The notes: a model not told the origin generated them from the letters alone. Shown: positions 1 to 8,434, numbered from the stretch's first letter. The stretch: DNA of 64,000 nt from Arthrobacter pigmenti (GCF_011927905.1 NZ_JAATJL010000001.1:62001-126000); one strand, 5' to 3'. Numbers and translations are program-made.

Positions 1-1214
1 CCGAAGCGCGCAAGGTCGACCCCGGTAAATCCGTGACGGCGGAGTTCGTGGTGACGCCATCGTCAGACGCCGCAGCCGGGCTGCAGACCCTTCGGGTAAG
101 CGCCGATTACAAGGACGTCAGCAAGACAGAGCGGTCCGTATCCGGAGCGAACCAGTTGGACGTTGCGTACGGTTCGCTGCAGGGTGCATTCAACGCGGTG
201 TCCATCACAGATCTGAACACCGCGGCGAACGGCAACTTCGACGGCGGCGGGGCTACCTTCTCCGCTGATGCGCTCGCTGCAGCCGGTGCGACGCCGGGGG
301 CGACCATCACTGTCGGCGAAGGTGATTCGGCGATCAACTACACGTGGCCTACACCAGTTGGCGAGCCGAACTCGGTTGAACCTGCAGGTCAGACCATTGC
401 GCTGCAGGGTCAGGGCACGCACCTGGCGATCCTCGGTACCGCTGCGAGCGGTTCGGGTGTGAATCCCGAACTCACCCTGACCTACACCGACGGCACGGTC
501 CAGAAGGCTAACGTCTTCTTCCCGAACTGGCTTCCGCAGGGATCCCTTGGTGGAGCGCAGGTTGCCATCAGGTCAATGGGCAGGAACAACTCGAACAACC
601 CCGATGTGTACGAGTACCCCACTTACGGGTATCAGGTTTACTCGAACCTCGTTAGGCTGAACCCGGGCAAGGAGCTGGCCTCGGTGGACCTTCCCACCGA
701 AAGCAGGGTGAAGTTGTTCGACTGGCAGATTGTTGAGCAGCCGTTGCCGCCTGCACCGGAGTCCACAGCCTTCATCTCGGACCTCAACTGGATCAGTGCA
801 ACGAACGGCTACGGAGTCATCGGCAAGGATGTGGTGAACAAGGATTCGGCGTCGTCCCCTGACAAGCCGCTGAAGATCAACTACACCGATCCGGCCACGG
901 GTACGCAGCCCACCTACGAGAAGGGCCTGGGCGTGCACGCACTGTCCAAGATCACCTACTACGTTGGCGGCAAGTGCTCCTCCTTCACCTCTGAGGTTGG
1001 CCTCGAAGCAGGATTCAACGGAAACGTGATCTTCAAGGTGGACACGGACGGCGCGAACCAGTACCAGTCACGGACCTTTACCCCTGGCTTTGCGCCGGAA
1101 TCCGTGAACGTTGACCTGACCGGCGTGCAGTACGTGGACCTGATCGTCCAGGCGCCGGGCAGCATCAACGGAGCCCACGGCGTGTGGGGCGACGCGAAGT
1201 TCAACTGCGGATAA
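1..1214 (+). CDS. Secreted glycoside hydrolase-like protein, C-terminal part with NPCBM domain (5' truncated by window)
   Basis: The reading frame is open from the first bases of the window (frame of base 3), so the gene begins upstream; the GTG at 33 is internal. The visible part ends in an NPCBM carbohydrate-binding module, roughly the last 145 residues. It opens with ISDLNW and a KDVVNKDS stretch, then has KGLGVHA, GGKCSSF and a final WGDAKFNC. Before it is a beta-sandwich stretch (FDGGG...FSADALAAAG, YTDGT, FFPNW) of the kind that follows catalytic domains in secreted actinobacterial alpha-mannosidases and similar hydrolases. A NEW3-like segment precedes that. The catalytic domain is not in the window, so the sugar specificity cannot be named. 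A hairpin follows the stop. Confidence 0.75.
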   Translation, partial: EARKVDPGKSVTAEFVVTPSSDAAAGLQTLRVSADYKDVSKTERSVSGANQLDVAYGSLQGAFNAVSITDLNTAANGNFDGGGATFSADALAAAGATPGATITVGEGDSAINYTWPTPVGEPNSVEPAGQTIALQGQGTHLAILGTAASGSGVNPELTLTYTDGTVQKANVFFPNWLPQGSLGGAQVAIRSMGRNNSNNPDVYEYPTYGYQVYSNLVRLNPGKELASVDLPTESRVKLFDWQIVEQPLPPAPESTAFISDLNWISATNGYGVIGKDVVNKDSASSPDKPLKINYTDPATGTQPTYEKGLGVHALSKITYYVGGKCSSFTSEVGLEAGFNGNVIFKVDTDGANQYQSRTFTPGFAPESVNVDLTGVQYVDLIVQAPGSINGAHGVWGDAKFNCG

Positions 1215-1231
1215 CGCGTTCCCTTGAGACT

Positions 1232-1268
1232 CAGCGGCCGGTTGCCCGAACAGGGTGGCCGGCCGCTG
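1232..1268 (+). terminator. Hairpin terminator after the NPCBM gene
   Basis: A perfect 10-bp inverted repeat (CAGCGGCCGG at 1232-1241 and CCGGCCGCTG at 1259-1268) with a 17-nt loop begins 17 bases after the stop codon. There is no strong T tract, as is common in high-GC actinobacteria, so this is inferred from position and stem strength. Confidence 0.55.
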
Positions 1269-1309
1269 CAGTTAACCGCCCGGGTGCTTCTTGGTTAGGC
1301 GGTTGGTTC

Positions 1310-1400
1310 GATTACGTGCAGGTCTGGACTGGTCCAGCGGCGTGTCTGTCGCGACACGCCGCTGGATGTGCCCCTCCGGCCGGCAGACCTGCACGGAATC
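1310..1400. repeat. Dispersed intergenic element, type I copy 1 (91 bp)
   Basis: The outer arms are GATTACGTGCAGGTCTG (1310-1326) and CAGACCTGCACGGAATC (1384-1400), matching at 16 of 17 positions. The inner hairpin has perfect 13-bp arms CCAGCGGCGTGTC (1334-1346) and GACACGCCGCTGG (1353-1365) around a 6-nt loop, centred 39.5 bases from the left end. It lies between convergent genes. Six related copies occur in this window. Confidence 0.85.
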
Positions 1401-1409
1401 GTCTCTGCG

Positions 1410-2234
1410 TTACCGGATTACACGCCCCGACAACACCGTTCCGACTCTCGAAACGACGTAATCCCGGTTGAACATGATGTCCTCGTAGCTGAAGCGGAGG
1501 TACGAGTATCCGCGTGCGGTCAGCTCGTTGTTCCGCCGTCGGTCCCGGTTTCGAGCCTTCCGATCGGAGTGGAACTCATCGCCGTCGACCTCCACGACCA
1601 GGAAACCTTCAAGCAGGAAGTCCACCCTGCCGACGCCGTCGATCCGGACCTGCGTCTCCACATGAAAGCCCGCCTGACGGAACAGAATGCGAGCGACGAC
1701 TTCGATCGCAGACTCCGCGCACCCCGTCACGAGGCTCAAGGAGGCCCGGGCTTTGCCGTTCCGGTTGCCTTGCAGGCGTTGTTCGATGAAGGACTTGACC
1801 GTATCGCCGCGCCTGAGCGAACTTTCGACGACGACGGCGGCATCGATCGGGGGCAGGCACTGCAGGGCGTGGACCAGAGTATCGACGACACCCAGCAAGG
1901 GAAGGGATGGATGCGTTTTGACTGTGCGGAACTGGTGGTTCACGTTGCCGCCCGAATTTCGTCCGATTCCGCTGATGTGCAATTTCGGAGGTGGTGTGAG
2001 GAGCCACAAACCGTGGTGTTTCGCCGCTGACGCGCACGTAAGAAGCGCGTTCATTTTCAGGGCTGCGATGAATTCAGATGGAGCGTCCGGTAAGGCATAG
2101 AGTCCCTTCCGGATGCGAAGCAGGCCGCCGGAGTCCACTGCAGTCCGAAGCTGCGAGGGTGTGATGCCCCAGCCGATGAGGTCTCGGGTGCGCGCAACGG
2201 AGCCCGAATGGCGTAGCTGGTTGAGTACATGCAT
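1410..2234 (-). CDS. AbiEi-type N-terminal domain fused to a DUF559 (VSR-like) endonuclease domain
   Basis: This 274-aa protein joins two modules. Residues 1-55 form a winged helix of the type IV AbiEi antitoxin N-terminal family (RDLIGWGITPSQLRTAVDSG, then RKGLYAL). Residues about 170-265 look like DUF559, a PD-(D/E)xK VSR-like nuclease fold, with candidate acidic residues in AESAIE (E174), RVDFLL (D205) and VEVDGDEFH (E215, D217, D219). Single-gene proteins of this build are common in actinobacteria, usually without an adjacent AbiEii toxin, and none is visible here. A role in DNA processing or defence is an inference from the fold. Repeat elements flank it on both sides. Confidence 0.8.
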   Translation of the reverse strand: MHVLNQLRHSGSVARTRDLIGWGITPSQLRTAVDSGGLLRIRKGLYALPDAPSEFIAALKMNALLTCASAAKHHGLWLLTPPPKLHISGIGRNSGGNVNHQFRTVKTHPSLPLLGVVDTLVHALQCLPPIDAAVVVESSLRRGDTVKSFIEQRLQGNRNGKARASLSLVTGCAESAIEVVARILFRQAGFHVETQVRIDGVGRVDFLLEGFLVVEVDGDEFHSDRKARNRDRRRNNELTARGYSYLRFSYEDIMFNRDYVVSRVGTVLSGRVIR

Positions 2235-2346
2235 GCAGCAATTTCATCGAGTGACTGCGTTCGGTTGTTCCCGCTTGGGCGTTATGTGGAGAACTTCAAT
2301 GATGTGCAGGAGTGGTGGCGCGTCTCGGTCAGCCGACTCGCAAAAC

Positions 2347-2437
2347 CATTCCGTGCAGGTCTGAGGCGGCTCAGCGGCGTGTCGGCCGGGACACGCCGTG
2401 TTACGCGCCGCCCCAGGCGGTAAACCTGCACGGAATG
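2347..2437. repeat. Dispersed intergenic element, type I copy 2 (91 bp)
   Basis: The outer arms are CATTCCGTGCAGGTCTG (2347-2363) and TAAACCTGCACGGAATG (2421-2437). The inner hairpin is CGGCGTGTC (2375-2383) and GACACGCCG (2390-2398) with a 6-nt loop centred 39.5 bases from the left end. The terminal pair is C-G here rather than the G-C of most copies, a compensatory change. It lies in the divergent region between the DUF559 gene and the dehydratase gene. Confidence 0.85.
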
Positions 2438-2459
2438 CTGCCGCTGTCATACTTGTCAT

Positions 2460-2488
2460 ATAAGTTGAACAGATATACGATAAGTTGA
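2460..2488 (+). promoter_or_regulatory. Direct repeat, candidate GntR operator upstream of the dehydratase gene
   Basis: ATAAGTTGA occurs at 2460-2468 and again at 2480-2488, 20 bp apart (two helical turns), in an AT-rich stretch unlike its surroundings. It sits 29-57 bp upstream of the dehydratase start at 2517. The GntR/FadR gene encoded next in the operon is the obvious candidate binder. The assignment is positional inference. Confidence 0.45.
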
Positions 2489-2516
2489 CCGTTCCGTCCT
2501 CTTGAAGGTGCCTGTG

Positions 2517-3650
2517 ATGACTTACTCGCCCGATGCGATCCGCCACGTCAAACTCTCCACGGCCACGCTGCCGCTCGCGACCCCGATCTCCGACGCCAAG
2601 GTCTTTACCGGCCGGCAGAAGCCCATGACCGAGGTGGTTTTCCTCTTCGCCGAGATCATTACCGAGCAAGGGCACTCCGGCCTCGGCTTCTCCTATTCGA
2701 AGCGTGCCGGCGGACCCGCGCAGTACGCGCATGCCCGTGAAGTGGCCGACGGCATGATCGGCGAGGACCCTAACGACATCGCGAAGCTGTATAACAAGTT
2801 GCTCTGGGCCGGTGCTTCGGTGGGCCGCTCCGGGGTTGCGACGCAGGCGCTCGCGGCCCTCGACGTCGCGCTCTATGATCTCAAGTCCAAGCGGGCCGGG
2901 CTGCCGCTCGCGAAGTTTCTCGGCGCCTACCGGGATTCGGTGCGTACCTACAACACCTCCGGTGGCTTCCTCAATGCCTCTATTGACGAGGTCAAAGCGC
3001 GCGCCACGCAGTCGATCGAAGAGGGGATCGGCGGCATCAAGATCAAGGTCGGGCTGCCCGATTCCGCCGAGGATCTGCGGCGCGTCGCGGCGGTCCGCGA
3101 GCACATCGGTCCGGACGTCCCGCTGATGGTGGACGCGAACCAGCAGTGGGACCGCGCCACGGCACTGCGGATGGGGCGCAAGCTTGAGCAGTTCGACCTC
3201 GTCTGGATTGAGGAGCCGCTGGACGCTTACGACGCCGAGGGTCACGCCGCGCTCACAGCCGCACTTGATACGCCTATTGCGACGGGTGAGATGTTGGCGT
3301 CCGTCGCTGAGCATGAGCGACTTATCGCAACCCGCGCGTGTGACATCATCCAGCCCGACGCACCTCGCGTCGGCGGCATCACTCAGTTCCTGCGGCTCGC
3401 CACACTGGCTGATCAGGCCGGGCTGGACCTGGCGCCGCACTTCGCGATGGAGATACACCTGCACCTCGCGGCGGCCTACCCGCGCGAACCGTGGGTGGAG
3501 CACTTCGACTGGCTGGATCCGCTCTTCAATGAGCGGCTGGAAACCCGCGATGGCCGCATGGTTGTGCCGGATCGTCCCGGGCTCGGCATTACGTTCAGCG
3601 ACCAGGCTCGTGCCTGGACCACCGATACCGTTGAGTTCGGCGTGCGCTGA
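2517..3650 (+). CDS. L-talarate/galactarate dehydratase-like enzyme, enolase superfamily
   Basis: This 377-aa protein belongs to the mandelate racemase/muconate lactonizing group, which abstracts a proton alpha to a carboxylate using Mg2+. Visible catalytic features are K175-I-K177 in GIKIKVG, metal ligands D206 (VDANQQW), E232 (IEEP) and E258 (TGE), and the His308-Asp281 pair in APHFAMEIH and QPDAPR. The C-terminal stretch EHFDWLDPLFNERLE closely resembles Salmonella L-talarate/galactarate dehydratase, as recalled. The product would be 5-keto-4-deoxyglucarate, which the KdgD encoded at 13354 could use. ATG 2517 is preferred over an upstream TTG because GAAGG lies 8 bases before it. A GntR gene follows 21 bases downstream. 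Confidence 0.8.
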   Translation: MTYSPDAIRHVKLSTATLPLATPISDAKVFTGRQKPMTEVVFLFAEIITEQGHSGLGFSYSKRAGGPAQYAHAREVADGMIGEDPNDIAKLYNKLLWAGASVGRSGVATQALAALDVALYDLKSKRAGLPLAKFLGAYRDSVRTYNTSGGFLNASIDEVKARATQSIEEGIGGIKIKVGLPDSAEDLRRVAAVREHIGPDVPLMVDANQQWDRATALRMGRKLEQFDLVWIEEPLDAYDAEGHAALTAALDTPIATGEMLASVAEHERLIATRACDIIQPDAPRVGGITQFLRLATLADQAGLDLAPHFAMEIHLHLAAAYPREPWVEHFDWLDPLFNERLETRDGRMVVPDRPGLGITFSDQARAWTTDTVEFGVR

Positions 3651-3671
3651 GCCCGTGCCAGCATTGAGACC

Positions 3672-4373
3672 ATGAAACTGACCCTGGCCGCCTCCCTGGT
3701 GGAAAGCCTCCGGCGCCGCATCGTCGACGGAACCATTCCTTCGGGCGAGAAGCTGCCGAGTGAAAGTTTGCTGATCGCCGAGTTCGGGGTGAGCCGGACG
3801 GTGGTTCGCGAGGCGATCTCCCGGCTACACGCTGAGGGACTGGTTTATACGCGGCGGGGCAGCGGCAGTTTTGCCCTGACCCCGCCGGCGTCCGACGAGT
3901 CAGCTGGCGGCATGCGGCGTCCACGCACGCTTGAGGAACGGCGGGCGTTGCTGGCGTTCCGGATCGGGTTCGAGTCTGAGGCGGCTGCACTTGCCGCGGT
4001 GCATTGCACGCCCGAGCGCATTGCCGCCATGGATGAAGCCCTGGCGGCCTTCAATGCGGCGGGCAACCATGCGGCTACGGCGATGTCCTGCGATTTCGCG
4101 TTCCACCGGGCTGTGGCGGAGGCGAGTTCGAACGCGTATTTCGTTGACGCCGTCGTCTCCCTCGGCCCGGCAATGATTGCCATGCCGCCGCAACGGCTCG
4201 AGGCAGCCCCCGACGGCGGACAGTCGGAACGGCTGCAACGGGTCGCCGCAGAGCACGGCGCCGTCCGGAATGCGATTGCCGCAGGGGATGCGCTGGCTGC
4301 GGCCGCTGCCATGCGCCTGCACCTCACTCAGTCGCGGCAGCGGTTGGATGCGGAGTCCGGCCAGGGCGTGTAG
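3672..4373 (+). CDS. GntR-family regulator, FadR subfamily with FCD domain
   Basis: The 233-aa protein has an N-terminal winged helix at residues about 5-70 (LRRRIVDGTIPSGEKLPSES, then FGVSRTVVREAISRL and RRGSGSF). An all-helical FCD ligand-binding domain spans about 88-220, with LLAFRIGFESEAAALAA and a histidine-rich metal/ligand-binding style (CDFAFHRAVAEAS). Family members usually repress genes for the acid they sense. Its position 21 bases after the galactarate-type dehydratase suggests it controls that gene and itself, perhaps through the ATAAGTTGA direct repeat at 2460-2488. The ligand is not determined. Confidence 0.85.
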   Translation: MKLTLAASLVESLRRRIVDGTIPSGEKLPSESLLIAEFGVSRTVVREAISRLHAEGLVYTRRGSGSFALTPPASDESAGGMRRPRTLEERRALLAFRIGFESEAAALAAVHCTPERIAAMDEALAAFNAAGNHAATAMSCDFAFHRAVAEASSNAYFVDAVVSLGPAMIAMPPQRLEAAPDGGQSERLQRVAAEHGAVRNAIAAGDALAAAAAMRLHLTQSRQRLDAESGQGV

Positions 4374-4389
4374 TCCGCTTCCCCTTGTC

Positions 4390-4480
4390 GATTCCGTGCA
4401 GGTTTGAGCGGTCGCTCCGGCGTGTGCGCCCCGACACGCCGCGGTTCCGCTTTTCCCGGCAGGCAGACCTGCACCGAATC
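4390..4480. repeat. Dispersed intergenic element, type I copy 3 (91 bp)
   Basis: The outer arms are GATTCCGTGCAGGTTTG (4390-4406) and CAGACCTGCACCGAATC (4464-4480); pairing extends three bases further out (GTC/GAC). The inner hairpin is CGGCGTGT (4418-4425) and ACACGCCG (4434-4441), again centred 39.5 bases from the left end. The 11-mer GACGACGACGG directly abuts its right end (4481-4491). It lies between two rightward genes. Confidence 0.85.
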
Positions 4481-4522
4481 GACGACGACGGCGGCACCTC
4501 CTCGACCAGTAGGCTCGGCATT

Positions 4523-5248
4523 ATGGCTGATTACGACGCACGGCTCATCGACCTGTACGACGTCGACAATCCGGATGGAGCGGATCATGACCTCTATCGG
4601 GCCCTGGCTGACGAAGTCGATGCTCGCTCCATCGTTGACCTCGGCTGCGGGACCGGTAGCTTGACTGTGAGCCTGGCTGGACGGGAGCGACACGTACTCG
4701 GGGTGGATCCTTCGGTGACAATGCTCAATTACGCCCGGTCCCGTCCAGGAGCTGCTTCTGTTCACTGGGTTAATGGTGATTCCGGCGGAATCGACGTACG
4801 GGACGCTGACTACGCCGTCATGACCGGGAACGTGGCGCAGCATATCCTCGGCGACGCCTGGCCGCGCACCTTGGCGGACCTGCGTCAGGCGCTGCGCCCC
4901 GGAGGTGTTCTCGCTTTCGAGAGTCGCAACCCGGAGGCGCGCGCGTGGGAGTCCTGGAAATTGGACGATCGCACGGTCAGGGACACCCCTCACGGTCCGC
5001 TGACTGAGTGGGCGGAGGTTTCCGACCTCAATGGGAACGGCGAAGTCACCCTTGCGTTCCATAATGTCTTTGAAGACACCGGCGATCATGTGGTCGAGAA
5101 CCTGACTCTCGCGTTCCGGGACCGGGAACGCATCACGCGTGCGCTGGTCGCCGCCGGTTTCGACGTCGAAATTGTGTGGGGGAGTTGGATCAGGAAGCCA
5201 TTTCAGGAGGCTGACCCGGTGATGATCTTCAAAGCCCGGCGGCAATAA
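4523..5248 (+). CDS. Class I SAM-dependent methyltransferase
   Basis: The 241-aa protein carries the glycine-rich SAM-binding motif I, SIVDLGCGTGSLTVSLA, near residues 37-53. It is followed by the acidic loop GVDPSVTMLNYAR and a motif like LRQALRPGGVLAFESRNP typical of small-molecule methyltransferases. The substrate is unknown. ATG 4523 was chosen because translation from upstream in-frame codons would run through the intergenic repeat. The gene stands alone between the repeat and the immunity-like gene, so context gives no hint of the substrate. Confidence 0.8.
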   Translation: MADYDARLIDLYDVDNPDGADHDLYRALADEVDARSIVDLGCGTGSLTVSLAGRERHVLGVDPSVTMLNYARSRPGAASVHWVNGDSGGIDVRDADYAVMTGNVAQHILGDAWPRTLADLRQALRPGGVLAFESRNPEARAWESWKLDDRTVRDTPHGPLTEWAEVSDLNGNGEVTLAFHNVFEDTGDHVVENLTLAFRDRERITRALVAAGFDVEIVWGSWIRKPFQEADPVMIFKARRQ

Positions 5249-5307
5249 GTGAAGTCTCGTAGGTTGGCCGTCACACACAGCTCTTCCAGCGATCGGGTGT
5301 TTGATTC

Positions 5308-5820
5308 ATGATTCTTCCGAGTGTCCGGGACCCGCGATTCGTCACGATTCGCCGTGGCGGGAGCCTCACGGATGAAGATCATCGACTGCTTGCTCTGTGG
5401 GCTGCGACGTGCGCGGAGCATGTCCTCCATCTCTTTGAGTCGGCCCAGCCCGGCGACCCACGGCCGCGCGAAGCCATTGAATACGCTCGGGCTTGGACGC
5501 GTGGTGAGGTTGGCATGATGCAATCGCGTGCGGCGGGTGGTCATGCGATGGGGGCAGCCAGGGAGTTGCGTGGCCCAGCACGTCACGCCGCATTTACTGC
5601 TGGTCAGGCTGGTGCGGTTGCCCACGTTGCCGCGCATGAGTTGGGCGCCGCTGCCTACGCGATCAAGGCTGTACGTGCTGATGTGCCGGAAAAGTTCAGC
5701 ACGGCAGCGGGCGAACGTGAGTGCCAATGGCAGCGGCGCCAGCTTCCTGATGAGATACACGAGCTGGTTCTGGATGATCAGAGGTTGCGCAACGATATCT
5801 GCTGGTCGGTGTTCAATTAG
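5308..5820 (+). CDS. Putative immunity protein, Imm5-like
   Basis: The 170-aa soluble alpha-helical protein begins with RDPRFVTIRRGGSLTDEDHR and continues LALWAATCAEHVLHLFE, a pattern typical of the Imm5 immunity family found beside polymorphic toxins. Alanine- and histidine-rich helices follow (HAAFTAGQAGAVAHVAAHEL). No toxin gene is adjacent. In actinobacteria such proteins are often solitary, so a role in toxin protection is a family-level guess. Base composition at 5270-5830 looks slightly lower in GC than the flanking catabolic genes, consistent with accessory DNA. Confidence 0.65.
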   Translation: MILPSVRDPRFVTIRRGGSLTDEDHRLLALWAATCAEHVLHLFESAQPGDPRPREAIEYARAWTRGEVGMMQSRAAGGHAMGAARELRGPARHAAFTAGQAGAVAHVAAHELGAAAYAIKAVRADVPEKFSTAAGERECQWQRRQLPDEIHELVLDDQRLRNDICWSVFN

Positions 5821-5855
5821 GGCGAGATGCACCGCGCTGGGCTACAGTCGGCATC

Positions 5856-6305
5856 GTGGCGCGCGTATTGCTTACTGGGATGTCAGGAACCGGCAAAAGC
5901 ACAGTCCTGAAGGAACTTCGTCAGCGAGGTTACTTCACGGTTGACACGGATTACGACGGTTGGGAGCTGCCCGACGGCACGTGGGACGAAGCCCGGATGG
6001 ACCAGTTGCTCGCCGAAGCCGCGAACGTCGTCGTCAGCGGCACCGTCGACAATCAAGGGCAATTTTATGACCGTTTCGATCACATCGTCCTGCTGAGCGC
6101 ACCGCTGGAAGTATTGCTCGAGCGGGTGAAGAACCGCACCAACAATCCCTATGGCAAGACAGAGCAGGAGGGGGCGGAAATCGCTGCCTACCTCGAAACC
6201 GTCGAACCACTGCTACGACGCGGGGCCACCACCGAACTGGACGGCAGGCGGCCGGTTGGTGAACTCGCAGACGTGATCGCCGAACTGATCGACGGCGGTT
6301 CCTGA
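5856..6305 (+). CDS. Small P-loop kinase-like ATP-binding protein
   Basis: The 149-aa protein starts at GTG with ARVLLTGMSGTGKSTVLKEL, a textbook Walker A near residues 8-15. It then shows the adenylate/shikimate-kinase layout: VDTDYDGW acceptor region, a Walker-B-like DHIVLLSAPLEVLLERV, and an arginine-rich lid (RTNNPYGK). Its size fits a single-domain nucleotide or small-molecule kinase. The phosphate acceptor cannot be read from the sequence. It follows the Imm5-like gene after 35 bases and could be co-transcribed, though no functional link is known. Confidence 0.75.
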   Translation: MARVLLTGMSGTGKSTVLKELRQRGYFTVDTDYDGWELPDGTWDEARMDQLLAEAANVVVSGTVDNQGQFYDRFDHIVLLSAPLEVLLERVKNRTNNPYGKTEQEGAEIAAYLETVEPLLRRGATTELDGRRPVGELADVIAELIDGGS

Positions 6306-6465
6306 CCCGTCGATCTCAAGGCTTATATCGTCGCGGGGTCTACCACAGTGACCGCGACATGCACTTGCGGCAAACTCCACCCCTTCGGCTAGAACGCCCA
6401 CCGGTCCGGGTGGGAAACGGAGCGGTTGGGCGTACGGATCGGAAGCCAAGGCATAGCGTGAATAC

Positions 6466-7719
6466 ATGAACTTTTCGATGCGCGCCGTGCGGCGTCTGGG
6501 CGCGATTCTGCTTGGCGCGATGTTCTTCTTCGTGTGGTCCGCGCGGGCAATTCCCACCTACACCGAGTTCGAACAAGCTGTGCCGGGCGTCCTGTCAGCC
6601 CTGCTCCTCGCCGTCGCGATTGCGCTTTCCGAACGGTTCCCTTTGCACGCACTAACGGCCGCCGGGCTGCTCTTGTTGTCACAATTCTATTGGCCGTTCA
6701 TCTTCACGGCGGCGGATGACACCTACACCTACGGTGGGTTCGGTCTCGTGTTCTTCTTCATGGGAAACAGCTCGTGCTCCCGCGTGCGGATGGTCGGCCT
6801 TGCGGGAGCTACCCTCTTTGCATCCTTGGCATCCGGGCTGTATACCTCGCGCTATTCCGCCAACTTCTGGTGGAGTCCCACATTTCTGGAGCTGTTGGAT
6901 GGGTGGCTTGCAGGTTTCATCCGGTTCTCGATTGTGATGCTGGGTATCTGGCTCGCGGGCTTTCTGCTGCGGATGTTGGGCGACCGAAAGGGCTTTCTAG
7001 CCGAGCGTGCCAAGGCTGACCAGGAACTTCGGGCAGCTGAGGTAGAACTGAATCTCGAAAGGGAACGCGGCCGTATCTCCCAGGAACTGCACGACGTGCT
7101 GGCGCACTCGCTCGCTGTCATTTCCATGCAGGCAGATGGTGCGCGGTATGCCAGCGAGGGACTAACTTCGCCGGTGAGGACGTCTCTGGAGGAGATCGCC
7201 AAAGCAGCGAGACACGCGTTGGTCGAAGCTCAACTTGTGATCGATGGAGTCGGCGATGATCTGCCTCAGCGTCAACAACAACCCGGAGTCGCCGATCTCT
7301 CAGAACTTGTGACAAGGATGCGTACTGCTGGGCTCAGGCTGGATTTCACCGACGACGGTAATCACCGGAAGCTCACGGAGGCGCAGGAACTGTCGATCTA
7401 CCGCATCATCCAGGAGAGCCTTACCAACACAATCAGGCATGCTCCAGGAGCAGACGTCACGGTAGGCATGGACTGGAGCGGGCCGGGCCTGTCGGTTCAA
7501 ATCATCACCGCGAGCACATCCGATCGCGAAACCGGCACAATCGCGCCGCTTGGCGAAGGACGCGGCATAGCGGGAATGAAGAACCGGGCGCGCACGGCAG
7601 GTGGCTGGCTCACTGCGGAACCGGACTCCACTGGCTTCCGCGTCACCGTGTTCATCCCGTACAGGCTTGTGAGCAATACCTACCTTGAGCCGATGGCATC
7701 TTCGATGGATCACGCATGA
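6466..7719 (+). CDS. Sensor histidine kinase, NarL/DesK type (HisKA_3)
   Basis: The 417-aa membrane kinase has about five hydrophobic segments in residues 10-175, then a coiled linker (AKADQELRAAEVELNLERER). The HisKA_3 dimerisation domain contains ELHDVLAHSLAVISMQADG, with the phosphoacceptor at His209. A C-terminal HATPase domain follows (QESLTNTIRHAPG N box; GEGRGIAGMKNRA G box). It pairs with the response regulator whose start overlaps its stop by four bases. The signal is unknown because there is no obvious extracellular sensor domain. About 160 bases upstream (6306-6465) hold no gene and presumably the promoter. Confidence 0.9.
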   Translation: MNFSMRAVRRLGAILLGAMFFFVWSARAIPTYTEFEQAVPGVLSALLLAVAIALSERFPLHALTAAGLLLLSQFYWPFIFTAADDTYTYGGFGLVFFFMGNSSCSRVRMVGLAGATLFASLASGLYTSRYSANFWWSPTFLELLDGWLAGFIRFSIVMLGIWLAGFLLRMLGDRKGFLAERAKADQELRAAEVELNLERERGRISQELHDVLAHSLAVISMQADGARYASEGLTSPVRTSLEEIAKAARHALVEAQLVIDGVGDDLPQRQQQPGVADLSELVTRMRTAGLRLDFTDDGNHRKLTEAQELSIYRIIQESLTNTIRHAPGADVTVGMDWSGPGLSVQIITASTSDRETGTIAPLGEGRGIAGMKNRARTAGGWLTAEPDSTGFRVTVFIPYRLVSNTYLEPMASSMDHA

Positions 7720-8420
7720 TGGGGGAAGCAGAGCCGATCCGGGTAGCTGTCGTCGATGATCAGCCGGTGTTCCGTGCCGGTCTTCAGATGCTCATCGATT
7801 CACAACAGGACATGGTCGTGTGCGCAACCGGGGGCGACGGCGAGGCAGCTGTTGCCCTTGCTGCTACACACAGCCCGGACATCATTCTGATGGACCTGCG
7901 AATGCCGGTAATGAATGGAATAGCGGCAACATCGGCGATCACGGCCGGGCAAGAAGCAGGCCATGAAGGCCCGAAGATCATTGCTCTGACCACGTTCAAC
8001 CGGGATCGGGCAGCAATTGACGCTATCCGGTCGGGTGCGAGCGGGTACGTGCTCAAGAGTGCCGAGCCGGAGTTCCTGCTCGCAGCGATCCGCACAGTGA
8101 ATTCAGGTTTCGCAGTCATAGCACCGGAAGCAACCCACGATCTGTTCACCCATGCGCCTGACACTGGGCCCGCTCGGGAACCAACTCCGCAGCTCGAGGC
8201 AATAGCCGCGCTGACTCCTCGAGAGAAGGACATTTTCCTGCTCGTTGCCAAGGGCTTGAGCAATGCGGATATCGCGAAAAGAGTGTACGTCTCAGAAGCC
8301 ACGGTGAAGTCGGATGTCCGGTCGATCCTGAAGAAGCTATCGCTCCTGAACCGCATGCAGATCGTGGCGTATGCCTACGAACATTATTTGATCCCAAGAG
8401 CTGCAGCTTCTAGAAACTGA
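7716..8420 (+). CDS. NarL-family response regulator (REC plus LuxR HTH)
   Basis: The 234-aa protein has an N-terminal receiver domain with acidic pocket VVDDQ, phosphoacceptor Asp60 in DIILMDLRMPVMNG, the conserved Thr in ALTTF and Lys in VLKSAEP. A C-terminal LuxR helix-turn-helix follows (LTPREKDIFLLVAKGLSNAD, then VSEATVKSDVRSILKKL). ATGA overlap with the kinase gene indicates translational coupling. Targets are unknown; adjacent genes are not evident regulon members. A 91-bp repeat element follows 14 bases after the stop. Confidence 0.92.
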   Translation: MMGEAEPIRVAVVDDQPVFRAGLQMLIDSQQDMVVCATGGDGEAAVALAATHSPDIILMDLRMPVMNGIAATSAITAGQEAGHEGPKIIALTTFNRDRAAIDAIRSGASGYVLKSAEPEFLLAAIRTVNSGFAVIAPEATHDLFTHAPDTGPAREPTPQLEAIAALTPREKDIFLLVAKGLSNADIAKRVYVSEATVKSDVRSILKKLSLLNRMQIVAYAYEHYLIPRAAASRN

Positions 8421-8434
8421 GCTGGCAGAGGATC

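Noticed and set aside
2244..3503. Long leftward open frame (419 codons) opposite the dehydratase gene
   Set aside because: It has no recognisable domain, is Arg/Gly-rich with biased residues typical of an antisense frame in GC-rich DNA, and lies opposite a clear enolase-superfamily gene.
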